64,000 nt of DNA from Streptomyces rimosus (lineage in GTDB: Bacteria > Actinomycetota > Actinomycetes > Streptomycetales > Streptomycetaceae): contig NZ_CP023688.1 in assembly GCF_008704655.1 (NCBI RefSeq), positions 8,745,001-8,809,000 of the forward strand, given 5' to 3'. This document shows positions 17,457-26,483 of this stretch, in pieces. The translations under genes were made by a program, and so were the position numbers. Numbering within the stretch: position 1 is the stretch's first letter; each line of letters opens with the position of its first letter. The notes beneath the pieces were generated by a model. The model saw only the letters and a list, made by a program, of their open reading frames with translations. It was not told the DNA's origin and searched no databases.

Positions 17457-17740
17457 CTGAAGTATCAGAGGCTGTTTCCGCATCTGGACGATCGGCAGCG
17501 GCGAGACGGGGCCGAAGCCCGGGTGCTGGGACGGGGTGCGTCGGCTTGGCGGCAGGCGGAAAAGGGCCGCGGACGCGGATCTCGGTCTGTGATCCGCGCT
17601 GGTGGCACCTGTCGCACCGGATGCGTGCGGGGAGGTGATGTCGCCGCTGCGCTGGACGGCGAGGTCTCCCCGGAAGATCGCGGCCGACCACCCGCCCAGG
17701 GTGCAACGTCACCGGGGCGCCGCTGCTTGATGGCGGGTTG
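17457..17740 (+). pseudogene. ISAzo13-family transposase remnant
   Basis: The plus-strand reading LFPHLDDRQRRDGAEARVLGRG (17457 onward) and, in another frame, MSPLRWTARSPRKIAAD (from 17638) resemble two blocks of ISAzo13-type transposases, where they are separated by about 90 residues. Here they are about 35 codons apart and out of frame, so an internal deletion and frameshift have occurred. No terminal inverted repeats were identified. The residue similarities are from memory and need a search. Confidence 0.5.
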
Positions 17741-17994
17741 TGGAGCATCCGGGCATCGGCGTGGTCAGTCGTGCCGGCGTCGGCTCGCGGCTGTATCCGC
17801 CGGGGCGAGTCCGGCATGTCTCCTGGGGTGCCGCCCGCCTGGCACCAGGCGTGTTCGCGGCCGCGCTGGAGCCTGTGGGGTTCGCTGGTCTGGCTTCCGG
17901 CCGTTCGGCCTAGCGGGCCTGCCGTGGACAGCGCGCTCGGTCAGGGTGGGGCCGAGGGGCAGCCGAGACGGGGGTGACGAAGGATGGCAGGGAT

Positions 17995-19167
17995 ATGGGC
18001 AGGTGGAGCGGGATGCGGCGGCGGGGCCGGGGCCAGTCCGGGGTCCGCCTGATGGTCGTGGGAGTGCTGTTGACGTGTGGGGGATGGATCGGCGGGCCGG
18101 CGCTGCCTGCGGCGCCGTGGCAGGGAGGGCTGTGGGTCGACCCGGACAATGCTGCGCGCCGGGCGCTGGACGGCGTTGCGGGCGGGGGTGGGGCGGAGCG
18201 GGCTGTGCTGCGATGGCTGGCCGGGCAGCCGGTTGCGGTCTGGCTGACGCAAGGGGATCCGTTGCCGCGGGCCCGGGAGGTCAGTATGGCGGCCGAAGCC
18301 GTGGGGCGGGTGCCGGTGCTGGTGGCCTATCACATTCCGGGGCGGGACTGCGGCCAGCACTCGGCCGGGGGTGCTGCGGATGCGGCCGGGTACCGATGGT
18401 GGGTCGGCCGCCTGGCGGCGGGCCTGGGCGACCGGCGGGCGGTGGTGATCCTGGAGCCCGACGCGGTGGCGCAGGCCCTGACCGGTTGCGCGCCTGAGCA
18501 GCTGCGGCAGCGGCTGCTCGCCGAGGCGGTCGATACGCTCAAACACGGCCCCGGGGTGCGGGTGTATCTGGACGCGGGCAATCCCGGCTGGGTCCGTGAC
18601 ACCGACCGGCTGGCCGCCGCGCTGGCCGCTTCGGGTGGGCGGCGGGCCGACGGATTCGCGTTGAACGTCGCCAGTTTTCACACCACCCGGACCACGGTGG
18701 CGTACGGCGAAGAGATCTCCCGGGCGCTGGGCGGGGCGCACTTTGTGATCGACACCAGCCGTAACGGCAACGGCCCACCGCCGGCGGTGGCGGGCGCGGG
18801 CCCCAACGGCGGTGAGGCGTGGTGCAATCCGCCGGGCCGGGCGCTGGGGCGGCTGCCCACCGCGTCGACGGGGCACCCCCGCCTGGATGCCTATCTGTGG
18901 GTCAAGGTTCCGGGGGAGTCGGACGGCGCCTGCCGGGGCGGGCCGCCGGCGGGCCGGTGGTGGATGCCGTACGCCGTGGCTCTGGCGCACGCCGTGCCGG
19001 GGCAGGAGACGGCGCGGTCCGCGCACGCCGGGTCTGGGACGGATGGTGCCCGAGGCGGGACGGCGCGGTCCGCGCACGCCGGGGCTGGGACGGCTGGTGC
19101 CCGGGGCGGGACGGCGCCGGGCGATGCTGTCGGGTCTCTACGTCACCTGCAGCCAGCGGGCCGGTGA
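17995..19167 (+). CDS. cslZ: GH6 endoglucanase-like protein of the csl locus
   Basis: About 390 residues. A secreted or membrane-anchored family-6 glycoside hydrolase that would cut beta-1,4-glucan-like polymer. The N-terminal hydrophobic segment (RLMVVGVLLTCGGWIGG) is a signal peptide or anchor. GH6 landmarks are intact: YHIPGRDCG, VVILEPDAVA (catalytic acid Asp), YLDAGN, FALNVASFHTT, WCNPPGRALG and LWVKVPGESDG. ATG 17995 is taken for its AAGGA 10 bases upstream; GTG 17974 and ATG 18013 are alternatives. The C-terminus is a low-complexity tail made of two 17-residue repeats. In the Streptomyces csl locus known to me, cslZ follows cslA and glxA on the same strand. Here it faces them, and its 3' end overlaps glxA by 30 bases. 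Confidence 0.85.
   Translation: MGRWSGMRRRGRGQSGVRLMVVGVLLTCGGWIGGPALPAAPWQGGLWVDPDNAARRALDGVAGGGGAERAVLRWLAGQPVAVWLTQGDPLPRAREVSMAAEAVGRVPVLVAYHIPGRDCGQHSAGGAADAAGYRWWVGRLAAGLGDRRAVVILEPDAVAQALTGCAPEQLRQRLLAEAVDTLKHGPGVRVYLDAGNPGWVRDTDRLAAALAASGGRRADGFALNVASFHTTRTTVAYGEEISRALGGAHFVIDTSRNGNGPPPAVAGAGPNGGEAWCNPPGRALGRLPTASTGHPRLDAYLWVKVPGESDGACRGGPPAGRWWMPYAVALAHAVPGQETARSAHAGSGTDGARGGTARSAHAGAGTAGARGGTAPGDAVGSLRHLQPAGR
19008..19117 (+). repeat. 51-bp direct repeat in the cslZ tail
   Basis: Units start at 19008 and 19059, and a partial third starts at 19110, each opening GACGGCGC. The period is exactly 51 bases, so each unit adds 17 residues (ARSAHAG...GARGGT) without changing frame. It lies at the extreme 3' end next to the convergent glxA. 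Confidence 0.8.
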
Positions 19168-21063
19168 TGGAGTACCGCGGGCGTCGGTGACGGTGAGCAT
19201 GTACCAGCCGCTCGGGACCAGACCGGGGGAGCGGGGCACATTCACGCGCAGGCGGGTGCCGTGCTGGGCGATGTCCAGGGCGATGGAGCGCTGCTCGATG
19301 TCGGTGGTGTGGGTGACGGCGCTGGGACGCATCAGGCGGGCCGTACGGATGGCGGTGGCCGACTTGAGGGTGAAGGTGGCGTCGGCGCCGCGCGCGATGC
19401 GCGAGACACCGCCCAGCAGACGGGGGCGGTCGGTGCGGTAGAGGTAGGGCGGGGAGTAGACCTCGATGCGCTGTTCGAAGGAACCGGCCCGGGTGTTGGC
19501 CGCGTCGGCGAACAGGGGATCGGACCCGAAGGTGGCGATCCGGCCGTCGGGTAGCAACAGGGCCGCGGCGTGGTAGTTGCGGCCGATGGTGGGGTCGGCG
19601 GCCGGGCGGAAGACGTTGCGGGCCGGGTCGTAGAACTGGGCAGTGTGATGGTCGCTGGCGCCCTTGCCGCGGTAGTCGCCCGACCCGCCGGTGGTGAAGA
19701 GCTGGTCGTCGGGGGTGAGCACGGCGTTCAGGTAGCGGGTGCCGCGGCCCAGGCTGGGGCCGGTGCGGTACCGGGGGGCGGGGCTCGTCAGGTCGGCGAT
19801 GGCGGTGCGCCCGGTGGACAGGGGGGACTCGCCGGCCCCGCCGCCGCCCAGAATCATGACGCGCTGTTGCTGGGCGGGCGGCAGGAGGACCGTGGCGGCG
19901 GTCTCGCTGCGGTCGGCCTGGGCCAGTTGGGGCACGGGCCGGAAGGTGTTGGCGCGTACGTCCCAGAGCCCGGGCCGGCGGCCGCGGTCGGCGGGGCCGT
20001 AGCCGGAGCTGGCGCCGGAGTAGAACAGCTGGCCGTCGGCGGTCAGGAACAGGGCGGGGTAGGTGGGGAAGTATCGGGTGGGCCCGGTGGACCAGGTGCG
20101 GGTGGCGGGACGGTAGATCTCGTTGTGGCCGTTGATGATCTGGCCCATGTCGTCCAGGCCGGAGACGGCCAGGACAGTGCCGTCGGTCAGGGGGGCCAGG
20201 GTCGGATACCAGCGGGCCCGGGCCATGGGGGCGGTGGGCAGGTAGCGTTCGGCGACCGGGTCGAATTCGTAGGCGTGGCGGATGCCCTGGAAGTCTTTCT
20301 TGTCCAGGGCGAGTTTGCTGGCGGTGCCGTAGTGGTTGCGGGCGTCGGCACCGGTGAGCCCGTTGATGGTGTAGCGGGCGGCGGTATGTGTGGCGCCTTG
20401 AGGGCCGGGGCGGTCGGCTTCCACGTATACCGGGGTGCGGCTGGCGCTGATCTGCACCCGCTGGCCCCCGGCGGCGGTCGTCTTGCGGGCCCGGGGCAGC
20501 ACGACGGCGCTTTGGGAGCGGTAGATCTTGCCGGCCGGTGAGCGGAAGACGGTGCCGGCGGGCAGGGTTTTCGGGGCGTCGGGGTACTCATTGGCGACGA
20601 TCATGGTGCCGCCGGCGCGGTGGACGTCGCCTTCGAGCTTTTCGTAACGAGCGGTGCCGCCGGCCACCAGCAGCCGCCCGCCGGGCAGCTGGGCGTGCCC
20701 GGAGCAGAACAGGTCCCGGGGGGTGGGCACCTCGGTGAAGGTGTTCGTGGCCGGGTCCCACAGCACGCTGCGGAAGGTTTTGGCGGCGAACTGCTTGGCG
20801 TCGTTGCCGGAGCCGGCGAGCAGCAGCACCTTGCCGGTGTGCAGCAGCGCGGCGTGGATGGTGTTGATGCGCCGGCGCTCGGGGATCTCGACGCTCTCCC
20901 AGCGTCCGTAGCGGGCCAGGTACTCCGGCCGGCTGATGGTGTACTGGTGGTAGGCGCGGGTGGCGAAGCCGTAGACGGCCGGGGCGTTCAGGCCCGCCAG
21001 CGCCAGCAGGGCGGCCATACCGTAGGCGCTCTTGCGGGAGCGGATGCGGGAACGACGGGGCAC
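19138..21063 (-). CDS. glxA: GlxA-type copper radical oxidase
   Basis: A 641-residue galactose-oxidase-like enzyme anchored by an N-terminal membrane helix (YGMAALLALAGLNAPAVYG). GlxA oxidises the CslA-made glycan at hyphal tips and is needed for its deposition. Kelch-type propeller repeats fill the middle. Copper/cofactor residues are present: FCSGH (Cys about residue 120, for the Cys-Tyr cross-link), RWYPTL (Tyr partner and adjacent Trp), NYHAAA (Tyr and His ligands) and VTHTTD (C-terminal His ligand). The last 100 residues form the expected DUF1929-like beta domain. GTG 21063 is chosen for AAAGGAC upstream. The length matches GlxA. It sits 35 bases after cslA on the same strand. Confidence 0.92.
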   Translation of the reverse strand: MPRRSRIRSRKSAYGMAALLALAGLNAPAVYGFATRAYHQYTISRPEYLARYGRWESVEIPERRRINTIHAALLHTGKVLLLAGSGNDAKQFAAKTFRSVLWDPATNTFTEVPTPRDLFCSGHAQLPGGRLLVAGGTARYEKLEGDVHRAGGTMIVANEYPDAPKTLPAGTVFRSPAGKIYRSQSAVVLPRARKTTAAGGQRVQISASRTPVYVEADRPGPQGATHTAARYTINGLTGADARNHYGTASKLALDKKDFQGIRHAYEFDPVAERYLPTAPMARARWYPTLAPLTDGTVLAVSGLDDMGQIINGHNEIYRPATRTWSTGPTRYFPTYPALFLTADGQLFYSGASSGYGPADRGRRPGLWDVRANTFRPVPQLAQADRSETAATVLLPPAQQQRVMILGGGGAGESPLSTGRTAIADLTSPAPRYRTGPSLGRGTRYLNAVLTPDDQLFTTGGSGDYRGKGASDHHTAQFYDPARNVFRPAADPTIGRNYHAAALLLPDGRIATFGSDPLFADAANTRAGSFEQRIEVYSPPYLYRTDRPRLLGGVSRIARGADATFTLKSATAIRTARLMRPSAVTHTTDIEQRSIALDIAQHGTRLRVNVPRSPGLVPSGWYMLTVTDARGTPSPARWLQVT

Positions 21064-21098
21064 GAAGAAGTCCTTTCGAGTGGCGCGGGCCGTGCGCC

Positions 21099-22925
21099 TT
21101 AGGGCGGTGCGGGCACCGCCGCAGCCGCAGCCGCAGTCGGGTGCGGCGGGACGCTGCGATCCGGCGCGGCCGCGGCGGTGCGGGCGCCCAGGCGCCACAG
21201 CAGGGGCGGGGCCAGGGCGATGACGAGCGCCAGGGCGGCCCACAGGCACATGGCGATGTGCAGATGGCCGAGCAGCGGCGCGGCGAGCAGGCAGCCGGCG
21301 AACAGCGACGCCCAGCCCAGGTGGGTGGCAAAGGTGCGCCAGGTGTCGGGGCTGGCGGTCTCTCCCTTGGCGGTGACCACGAAGCCGGCCTTGCGTCGCA
21401 GCAGGGCCGCGGTCAGGGAGCGCGCGTACAGCGGGGCGGCCAGCGCCGACAGTGCCATCCCGGCCGCGCCCGAGGAGCCCTGCGGCTCGTGCGGGCTGAC
21501 GTTGTGCCGGCGGTTCCACAGATACAGGCCGATCTGCAGGGCCGCCGCATCGCTGTAGAGCATCAGCCACACCTGCGTCTCGATGTGCAGGCCGGAGGCC
21601 CCCAGCCCCAGAAACAGCAGGCACGACAGGCCGCCGAGAGCCCAGTTGACGGCCGTCAGCGGGTAGTAGGCGATCATCAGCGCGTAGTTGAGGACGCGTC
21701 CGGGCGCCAGCGACCGCACGGCGCGCGGGAACTGGCGGCCCAGCGTCTCGTAGGTGCCCCGGCTCCAGCGCAGCTGCTGGTTGAAGAAGTCGCTCCAGGT
21801 GGCCGGTCCCTCGCCGACCGCCAGGACGTCGGGGGTGTACACCGAGCGCCACCGCTGTCCGGTGGCCGGGTTGCGGTGCCGGTGGATCTCCATGCCGGTG
21901 GCCATGTCCTCGGTTATCGAGTCGTACAGCCCGCCGACCTGCTTCAGCGCGCCGATGCGCACGCAGTTGTTGGTGCCCACGAACATCGGGGCCCGGTAGG
22001 CGTTGCCGGCCCGCTGTATCAGGGCGTGGAAGAGGAACTGCTGGCTCTCGCACGCCCGGGCGAGCGCGCTGGTGCAGTTGCCGTAGACCTGGGGGCCGAC
22101 GACGAAGGCGACGTCCGGGTCACGGAAGTAGCCCAGCATCCGCTCCAGGAACTCCGGCAGCGGCACGTGATCGGTGTCCACCCCGGCCATGAAGTCGTAG
22201 GCGTGCCCGTGCCGGTCCAGCCAGGCGTTGTAGTTGCCGTGCTTGGTGCGGGCGCGAAACGGCCCCGAGGGCTGGTTCCATTTCACGACGTTCTTCCGGG
22301 AGAAGTGGCGCACCCCCAGTTCGCGGCACAGCTGCCGCGCCGCCCGGGTGTTGCCTTCGTCCAGCAGCCACACGTCCACCCGCCCCCGGTGGCGTACCGC
22401 CCGCGCCCCCTGCAGTGTGGCCCGCACCATGGCCAGGGGCTCCTTGCCGGGCACGAAACTGGTCAGCAGCGCCACCCGGGAGCCCGGCGCAGCCACCACC
22501 GGTATGGGATCGCGCGCCATCAAGGTGGCGTGCGCGTTGGAGGCCACGTTGACCAGGCGGAAACCTTCCAGCAGCCCCAGGGATATGAGCATGACCAGGT
22601 CCGCGGCCCGCTCCCAGGCGCTCACCCCCGGGCGGTGCACCCAGTGCTGCGGCTGCATCAGCCACACCAGCAGACCCAGCGAGACGAGCGGTGCGCCGGC
22701 CAGCAGCAGCGCGGTGCGCACCCGGTGCTTCCCGGCGCCCAGCAGACTGCGGTAGCGCACCCGATAGGGGACGCCGGGCTCCTCCGGGCCGGGTTCGGTC
22801 AGCGGGCCCGCCAGTCGGCTGAACCGCGCATAGTCGTACGGCCCGGCCCCGGCCCCCTGGCCCGGGACGGCCTCCGCGGCCGGAGGCGGCGGGAGGCCGC
22901 GCCGCCGAGCGCTGCTGTGCGTCAT
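21099..22925 (-). CDS. cslA: Cellulose synthase-like GT2 protein CslA
   Basis: A 608-residue membrane glycosyltransferase that makes a beta-glucan at the hyphal tip. ATG 22925 is chosen over an upstream in-frame start at 23000. The N-terminus is Pro-rich and contains YDYARFSRLAGPL, typical of CslA. Two membrane helices precede the catalytic domain, which shows WLLDEGN, GVDTDHVP, TEDMAT and QQLRWSRG (D, DxD, TED and QxxRW motifs). Four or more helices follow and the end is Ala/Pro-rich. The GlxA gene follows after 35 bases, so the pair is probably one operon. The ribosome site is weak (GGGGATCGC). Confidence 0.92.
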   Translation of the reverse strand: MTHSSARRRGLPPPPAAEAVPGQGAGAGPYDYARFSRLAGPLTEPGPEEPGVPYRVRYRSLLGAGKHRVRTALLLAGAPLVSLGLLVWLMQPQHWVHRPGVSAWERAADLVMLISLGLLEGFRLVNVASNAHATLMARDPIPVVAAPGSRVALLTSFVPGKEPLAMVRATLQGARAVRHRGRVDVWLLDEGNTRAARQLCRELGVRHFSRKNVVKWNQPSGPFRARTKHGNYNAWLDRHGHAYDFMAGVDTDHVPLPEFLERMLGYFRDPDVAFVVGPQVYGNCTSALARACESQQFLFHALIQRAGNAYRAPMFVGTNNCVRIGALKQVGGLYDSITEDMATGMEIHRHRNPATGQRWRSVYTPDVLAVGEGPATWSDFFNQQLRWSRGTYETLGRQFPRAVRSLAPGRVLNYALMIAYYPLTAVNWALGGLSCLLFLGLGASGLHIETQVWLMLYSDAAALQIGLYLWNRRHNVSPHEPQGSSGAAGMALSALAAPLYARSLTAALLRRKAGFVVTAKGETASPDTWRTFATHLGWASLFAGCLLAAPLLGHLHIAMCLWAALALVIALAPPLLWRLGARTAAAAPDRSVPPHPTAAAAAAVPAPP

Positions 22926-23643
22926 GAGTGCGATCCCCGCGTTGTTCGGTCTGCCGACCTCACGGCAGGATAAATCCGGCAATAGGGAAAAAGGTAGCAA
23001 GGGGTGGAGGGCGGGGCCTCCCGATGACCAGCAGGGCTTCCGCCATCCGAGCGGTCAACGCCAAGGGCAGGCGCCGGGCGGCGGCTGGCCAACGCGGTGC
23101 AGCCACGACAGGGCGGCGCACCGGTGACCGAGGGCTTGCGGCATCGGCCATCCGTGCCAGTGGGACAGGTCCGGTGCGGGCCCGGCCCCAGGCGGGTACC
23201 GCCGCCCGGCGCCGGGAAGCCGTGCGAAGGAAGTCAGGGCGGCGTGAGCGCCGTGTCAGCACATGGGCCCGCCGGTGCCCGGGCCGGCAACGCGGGCCAG
23301 CCGTGCGTCCAGGTGGGGAGCAGGACCTGGGCCAGGCCGAGGAAGCGCCGGGCACTGGCGGCGGAGTCGGGGGCAGCCCGGCGCGCGGCGCAGTGGCCGA
23401 CGAGAGCCGAGGTGAGACTCACCGCATCCCGGGCCGCAGCGAGGCGGCGGCGTGCGGCCGGAACCCGCGAGGCACCGGACGGAAATGCCCCTGCGCACCG
23501 CCTGACCGGCCTCGCGCAGCAGGCCGCACTCCGCCGGACGGCGGGCAAGCCGGCGCGGTAGGCCGCCCGCCGCACGGGCTCGCGGCGTCGGACAGAGCGC
23601 CCATCGGCTGGTGCGGGTACTCCGCCTGGCGGAGGGCCATCAT
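22926..23643. other. No intact gene; decayed sequence between cslA and the Asn-synthetase remnant
   Basis: Frames on both strands are Arg/Ala-rich and lack recognisable motifs. A minus-strand stretch (about 23234-23600) has the composition of coding DNA and may be the frameshifted continuation of the asparagine-synthetase-like gene. The cslA promoter should lie close to 22926-23000, where the sequence is locally AT-richer (gataaatccggcaataggga). Confidence 0.5.
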
Positions 23644-24260
23644 CTAGTCGCCGCCCAGACCGGTGACCACAGCGCGCACACCGAAGGCGGCCAGCCCTTC
23701 GGTCAGCCGCTGGAACGGGCGGTACAGCGGCTCGTCGTACGGGCTGACTCGCCGTTGACGTGGGTGCAGTCGCGGTGCAGCGGCGCGTGTGGCGAGGACG
23801 CCGCTGTCGAAGCCGCCGGTCAGATGCGCAGCGGTCGTTACCGTCTCCAGGGGCCGGGTGTCCCAGGCGTCCCCCATCGCCTGCACGAATGCCCCGAGTA
23901 CGTCGGCGTCGTCGGCCAGGTCGCGGGGACCGCTGTGCAGGGCGGCTTCGGGGCAGCGCGGGAACAGGGCGCCGCCGAAGTGCGCGGTGGCCCGCTCTCT
24001 CAGGCGGTGAATGCCGGTGAAGACGGTGCTGGTGCTGTAGCGGGGGCGGTAGAGCAGCAGCCGGGTGACCTCCCGCGCGTTCAGCCCGCCCGCGAACGAG
24101 GAGAGGTCGCCCATCTCCCAGGATCCGTGCAGAGCGGTGCCGTCCGTGGCCAGGTACAGCGGGGTGGTGCGGCGCGGGCCCGCGGTGACCTGCACCGGCT
24201 CGTCCGGCGTCCACTCCACGAGCACCCGGTCCGCCGGCCGCCGCTTCAGCCACCCGCCGA
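23644..24260 (-). pseudogene. Asparagine-synthetase-like protein, truncated at both ends
   Basis: The readable frame (193 codons from 24225, extendable to about 24260) resembles the region joining the N-terminal glutamine-hydrolase-like half and the synthetase half. LVEWTPDEPV and PLYLATDGTALHGSWEMGDL precede TGGFDSGVLA, which replaces the PP-loop SGGLDSS. The frame ends at TAG directly after VVTGLGGD, where intact proteins continue for 200 or more residues. The N-terminal Cys/Ntn residue is missing. The family includes lasso-peptide cyclases and amino-acid amidotransferases; which this was cannot be told. It probably belonged to a lost natural-product locus. Confidence 0.7.
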
Positions 24261-24462
24261 GCCTGGTCGTGTTCGTCCTGCGGCACCTGCCGCACGCCGG
24301 CCGATGCGGCGACAGAGCCCGACGGCAGGGTGTCGTCCCTGGAGAGGGGCGGATGCGCCGACCGCTCGGAGGGCCGTGGCGTTAACCCGGAAGGGGGGTG
24401 GAGTTAACCCGTCCGTTCCTAGCGTCTGACGCGTACCGATCAGCGACCGAAGGAGACGTTTC

Positions 24463-25134
24463 ATGGAGACGCTGGGGCAGCTCGCCGCTCATCTGGCGCT
24501 CGATCTCGCCGCGGTGGGCGTGCTGACGTTCGCCATCTACTACCCGCGCCACCGGCGCCGCGATCTGGTGCCCGCCTACCTGGCGCTCAACGTCGCGCTG
24601 TTCGCGGTCGTCTCGGCGCTGGCCCAGGTCGGCGAGGGTGGCATGGCCCTGGGCTTCGGTCTGTTCGGGGTGCTGTCGATCGTCCGGCTGCGCTCCGACT
24701 CGGTCCAGCACGAGGAGGTCGCGTACTACTTCACGACCCTGGTGCTCGGCCTGCTGTGCGGCCTGCCGCATCTGAGGTTCTCCGTCGCCGCGGCGCTCGC
24801 CGGGCTGCTGCTCCTGGTCATGTACGGCGCCGACCACCCGCGCCTGATGGCCCGTACCCGCCGCATCGTCGTCACCCTGGACACCGTGCACGCCGACCCC
24901 CAGGCGGTCCGCGACGACCTGGCGCGCAGACTCGGCGCCCCCCTCAACTGGACGGTCAACGAGGTGGATTACGTCCGGGACCTGATGGTGGTGGACGTCC
25001 GCTTCCGCCTTCCGGACACGTCCACGGCGCCCACCCGCACGGCACCCCCGGACGAGCATTCCCGACGGACCCGCACGCCCGCTCCCTCCGACGCTCACCC
25101 GCAGCCCCGCTCCCTCTCCGAGGAGACCGTGTGA
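24463..25134 (+). CDS. DUF4956 membrane protein
   Basis: A 223-residue protein with four hydrophobic segments in the first 130 residues and a cytoplasmic C-terminal domain (IVVTLDTVHADPQAVRDDLARRL...). The conserved LFGVLSIVRLRSDSVQHEEVAYYF segment between helices identifies DUF4956. GAAGGAGAC lies 7 bases before ATG 24463. A Pro/Thr/Arg-rich tail ends the protein. Its stop overlaps the GTG of the VTC-domain gene (GTGA), a pairing seen widely in bacteria, and suggests the two work together at the membrane. DUF4956 has no settled function. Confidence 0.85.
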   Translation: METLGQLAAHLALDLAAVGVLTFAIYYPRHRRRDLVPAYLALNVALFAVVSALAQVGEGGMALGFGLFGVLSIVRLRSDSVQHEEVAYYFTTLVLGLLCGLPHLRFSVAAALAGLLLLVMYGADHPRLMARTRRIVVTLDTVHADPQAVRDDLARRLGAPLNWTVNEVDYVRDLMVVDVRFRLPDTSTAPTRTAPPDEHSRRTRTPAPSDAHPQPRSLSEETV

Positions 25135-25934
25135 TCCCCGCCTTACAGGCCGTCGCCGACGCCGCCATGGCTGCACGCCCGATAACCCTCTGCGAGCTCC
25201 AGGCCCGCGCGGAGCTGATGGCGCGCATCGACCACAGCTACCTGGTACCGGTCGAGGTCTTCGCGGACTTCGCGGCCCGGCTGACCGACCCGCACCGGAC
25301 CGGCGGCCCGTTCCAGGCGCTGTGCATCAACGGCCGCCGGTGGTTCGGCTACCACTCCGTCTACTACGACACCCTCGACCTGCGGTCCTTCCACGACCAC
25401 CGGCAGGGCCGCCGGAACCGCTACAAGATCCGCGAGCGGCTGTACGAGCATTCCGGCGAGCGGCAGTTCGAGATCAAGCTCAAGGGACGGCGCGGCGAGA
25501 CGGACAAGCGAAGGCGGCCCCTGCTGTCCGACGAGGCGACGCTGGGACGCGGCCCGCGCGACTTCCTGGCCGCCGTGCTGCACGGTACGTACGGCATCGC
25601 CGCGCCCGGGGAACTGGTCCCGTCGCTGGTGACCGACTACCAGCGCGCCACGTTCGTCGCCGACGGCCGGCGCATCACCTGCGACGCCGGCCTGGTCTGC
25701 CAGGACGCGGGGACCGGCCGCAGCGTACGCGCCGACGAAGACGTGGTGCTCGTCGAGACCAAGACCGCGGTGACCGGCCACCTCACGGAGGCGGACCGGC
25801 TGCTGCACACCTACGGACTGCGCGCCGTCCAGTTCACCAAGTACTGCGGCGCCATGGCGGCCCTGCGCCCCGGCCTGAAGGCCAACAAGTGGGGGCGAGC
25901 GGTACGGACGGTGTTCCCTCAGCCGGCGACGTAG
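25131..25934 (+). CDS. VTC-domain polyphosphate polymerase-like protein
   Basis: A 267-residue cytoplasmic protein of the VTC/CYTH tunnel family, which in eukaryotic Vtc4 makes polyphosphate from ATP. Tunnel-lining basic and acidic residues are in place: FGYHSVYYDTLDL, RYKIRERLYE, FEIKLKGRRGETDKRR, TDYQRATF, VVLVETKT and QFTKYC. GTG 25131 overlaps the DUF4956 stop and has GAGGAGACC just upstream. Bacterial VTC proteins are inferred, rarely proven, to handle polyphosphate. The partner membrane protein could anchor the enzyme. The response regulator 0.5 kb away on the other strand is a possible but unproven controller. Confidence 0.85.
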   Translation: MIPALQAVADAAMAARPITLCELQARAELMARIDHSYLVPVEVFADFAARLTDPHRTGGPFQALCINGRRWFGYHSVYYDTLDLRSFHDHRQGRRNRYKIRERLYEHSGERQFEIKLKGRRGETDKRRRPLLSDEATLGRGPRDFLAAVLHGTYGIAAPGELVPSLVTDYQRATFVADGRRITCDAGLVCQDAGTGRSVRADEDVVLVETKTAVTGHLTEADRLLHTYGLRAVQFTKYCGAMAALRPGLKANKWGRAVRTVFPQPAT

Positions 25935-26345
25935 GACCTGTCCGGGCGGCACCTCCAGAGCCGGGCCTGCGGCTGCCCACCTCCAGACACGGGGGCCGCC
26001 AGGCCGGAGGGAGCGCGCTGGGCCACGGCCACCGCCCACAGCCGCCGCGCCCCTGCCGGCGAGCCGCTCGACTGCTCCGCGGTGGTCTGGGCCTGGACGA
26101 TCTCCAGGCCCAGACCCGTCGCCCCGCGACCGTAGTCGCCGAGTGCCGGGATGCACCCCTGCGGAAAGCCTGGCCCGTCATCCTCGACGATGGTCCGCTT
26201 CTCCCGCCGCCCTCGGGAACGGCCGTGTGGAGCGTGCCGACGCCGTCGGGCGAGGGGGTGAAGACGTTGCCGACGAGGGCCCCGACAGCGGCGAGCCCGG
26301 CCCCGTCCCGAGAGACGGTCGATGTCTGGCTGATCTGGGAGACCA
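25919..26345 (-). pseudogene. Sensor histidine kinase remnant (HATPase part)
   Basis: Two frames of the minus strand together read as the ATP-binding end of a sensor kinase. AAVGALVGNVFTPSPDGVG (N box) is in one frame. VEDDGPGFPQG (G1) and RGATGLGLEIVQAQ (G2) follow in another, ending at the stop at 25919. No sensor or HisKA domain precedes them, and the frame shift lies near 26200. The fragment is downstream of, and on the same strand as, the OmpR-type regulator, so that regulator has lost its genetic partner. The last 16 bases overlap the VTC gene's 3' end. Confidence 0.7.
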
Positions 26346-26483
26346 GTGAACGGACGCGCGAGGTGGTGTCGGCGGGAGCCCGGTGGCTGGCGCGGTTGCG
26401 GATGCGCAGGGCCGGCGGAACCAGCTGGCGGTGTGCGAGCGCGGTGGTAGCGCCGGCGCGAAGGAGCAGGCCGCGGTGCGTGG

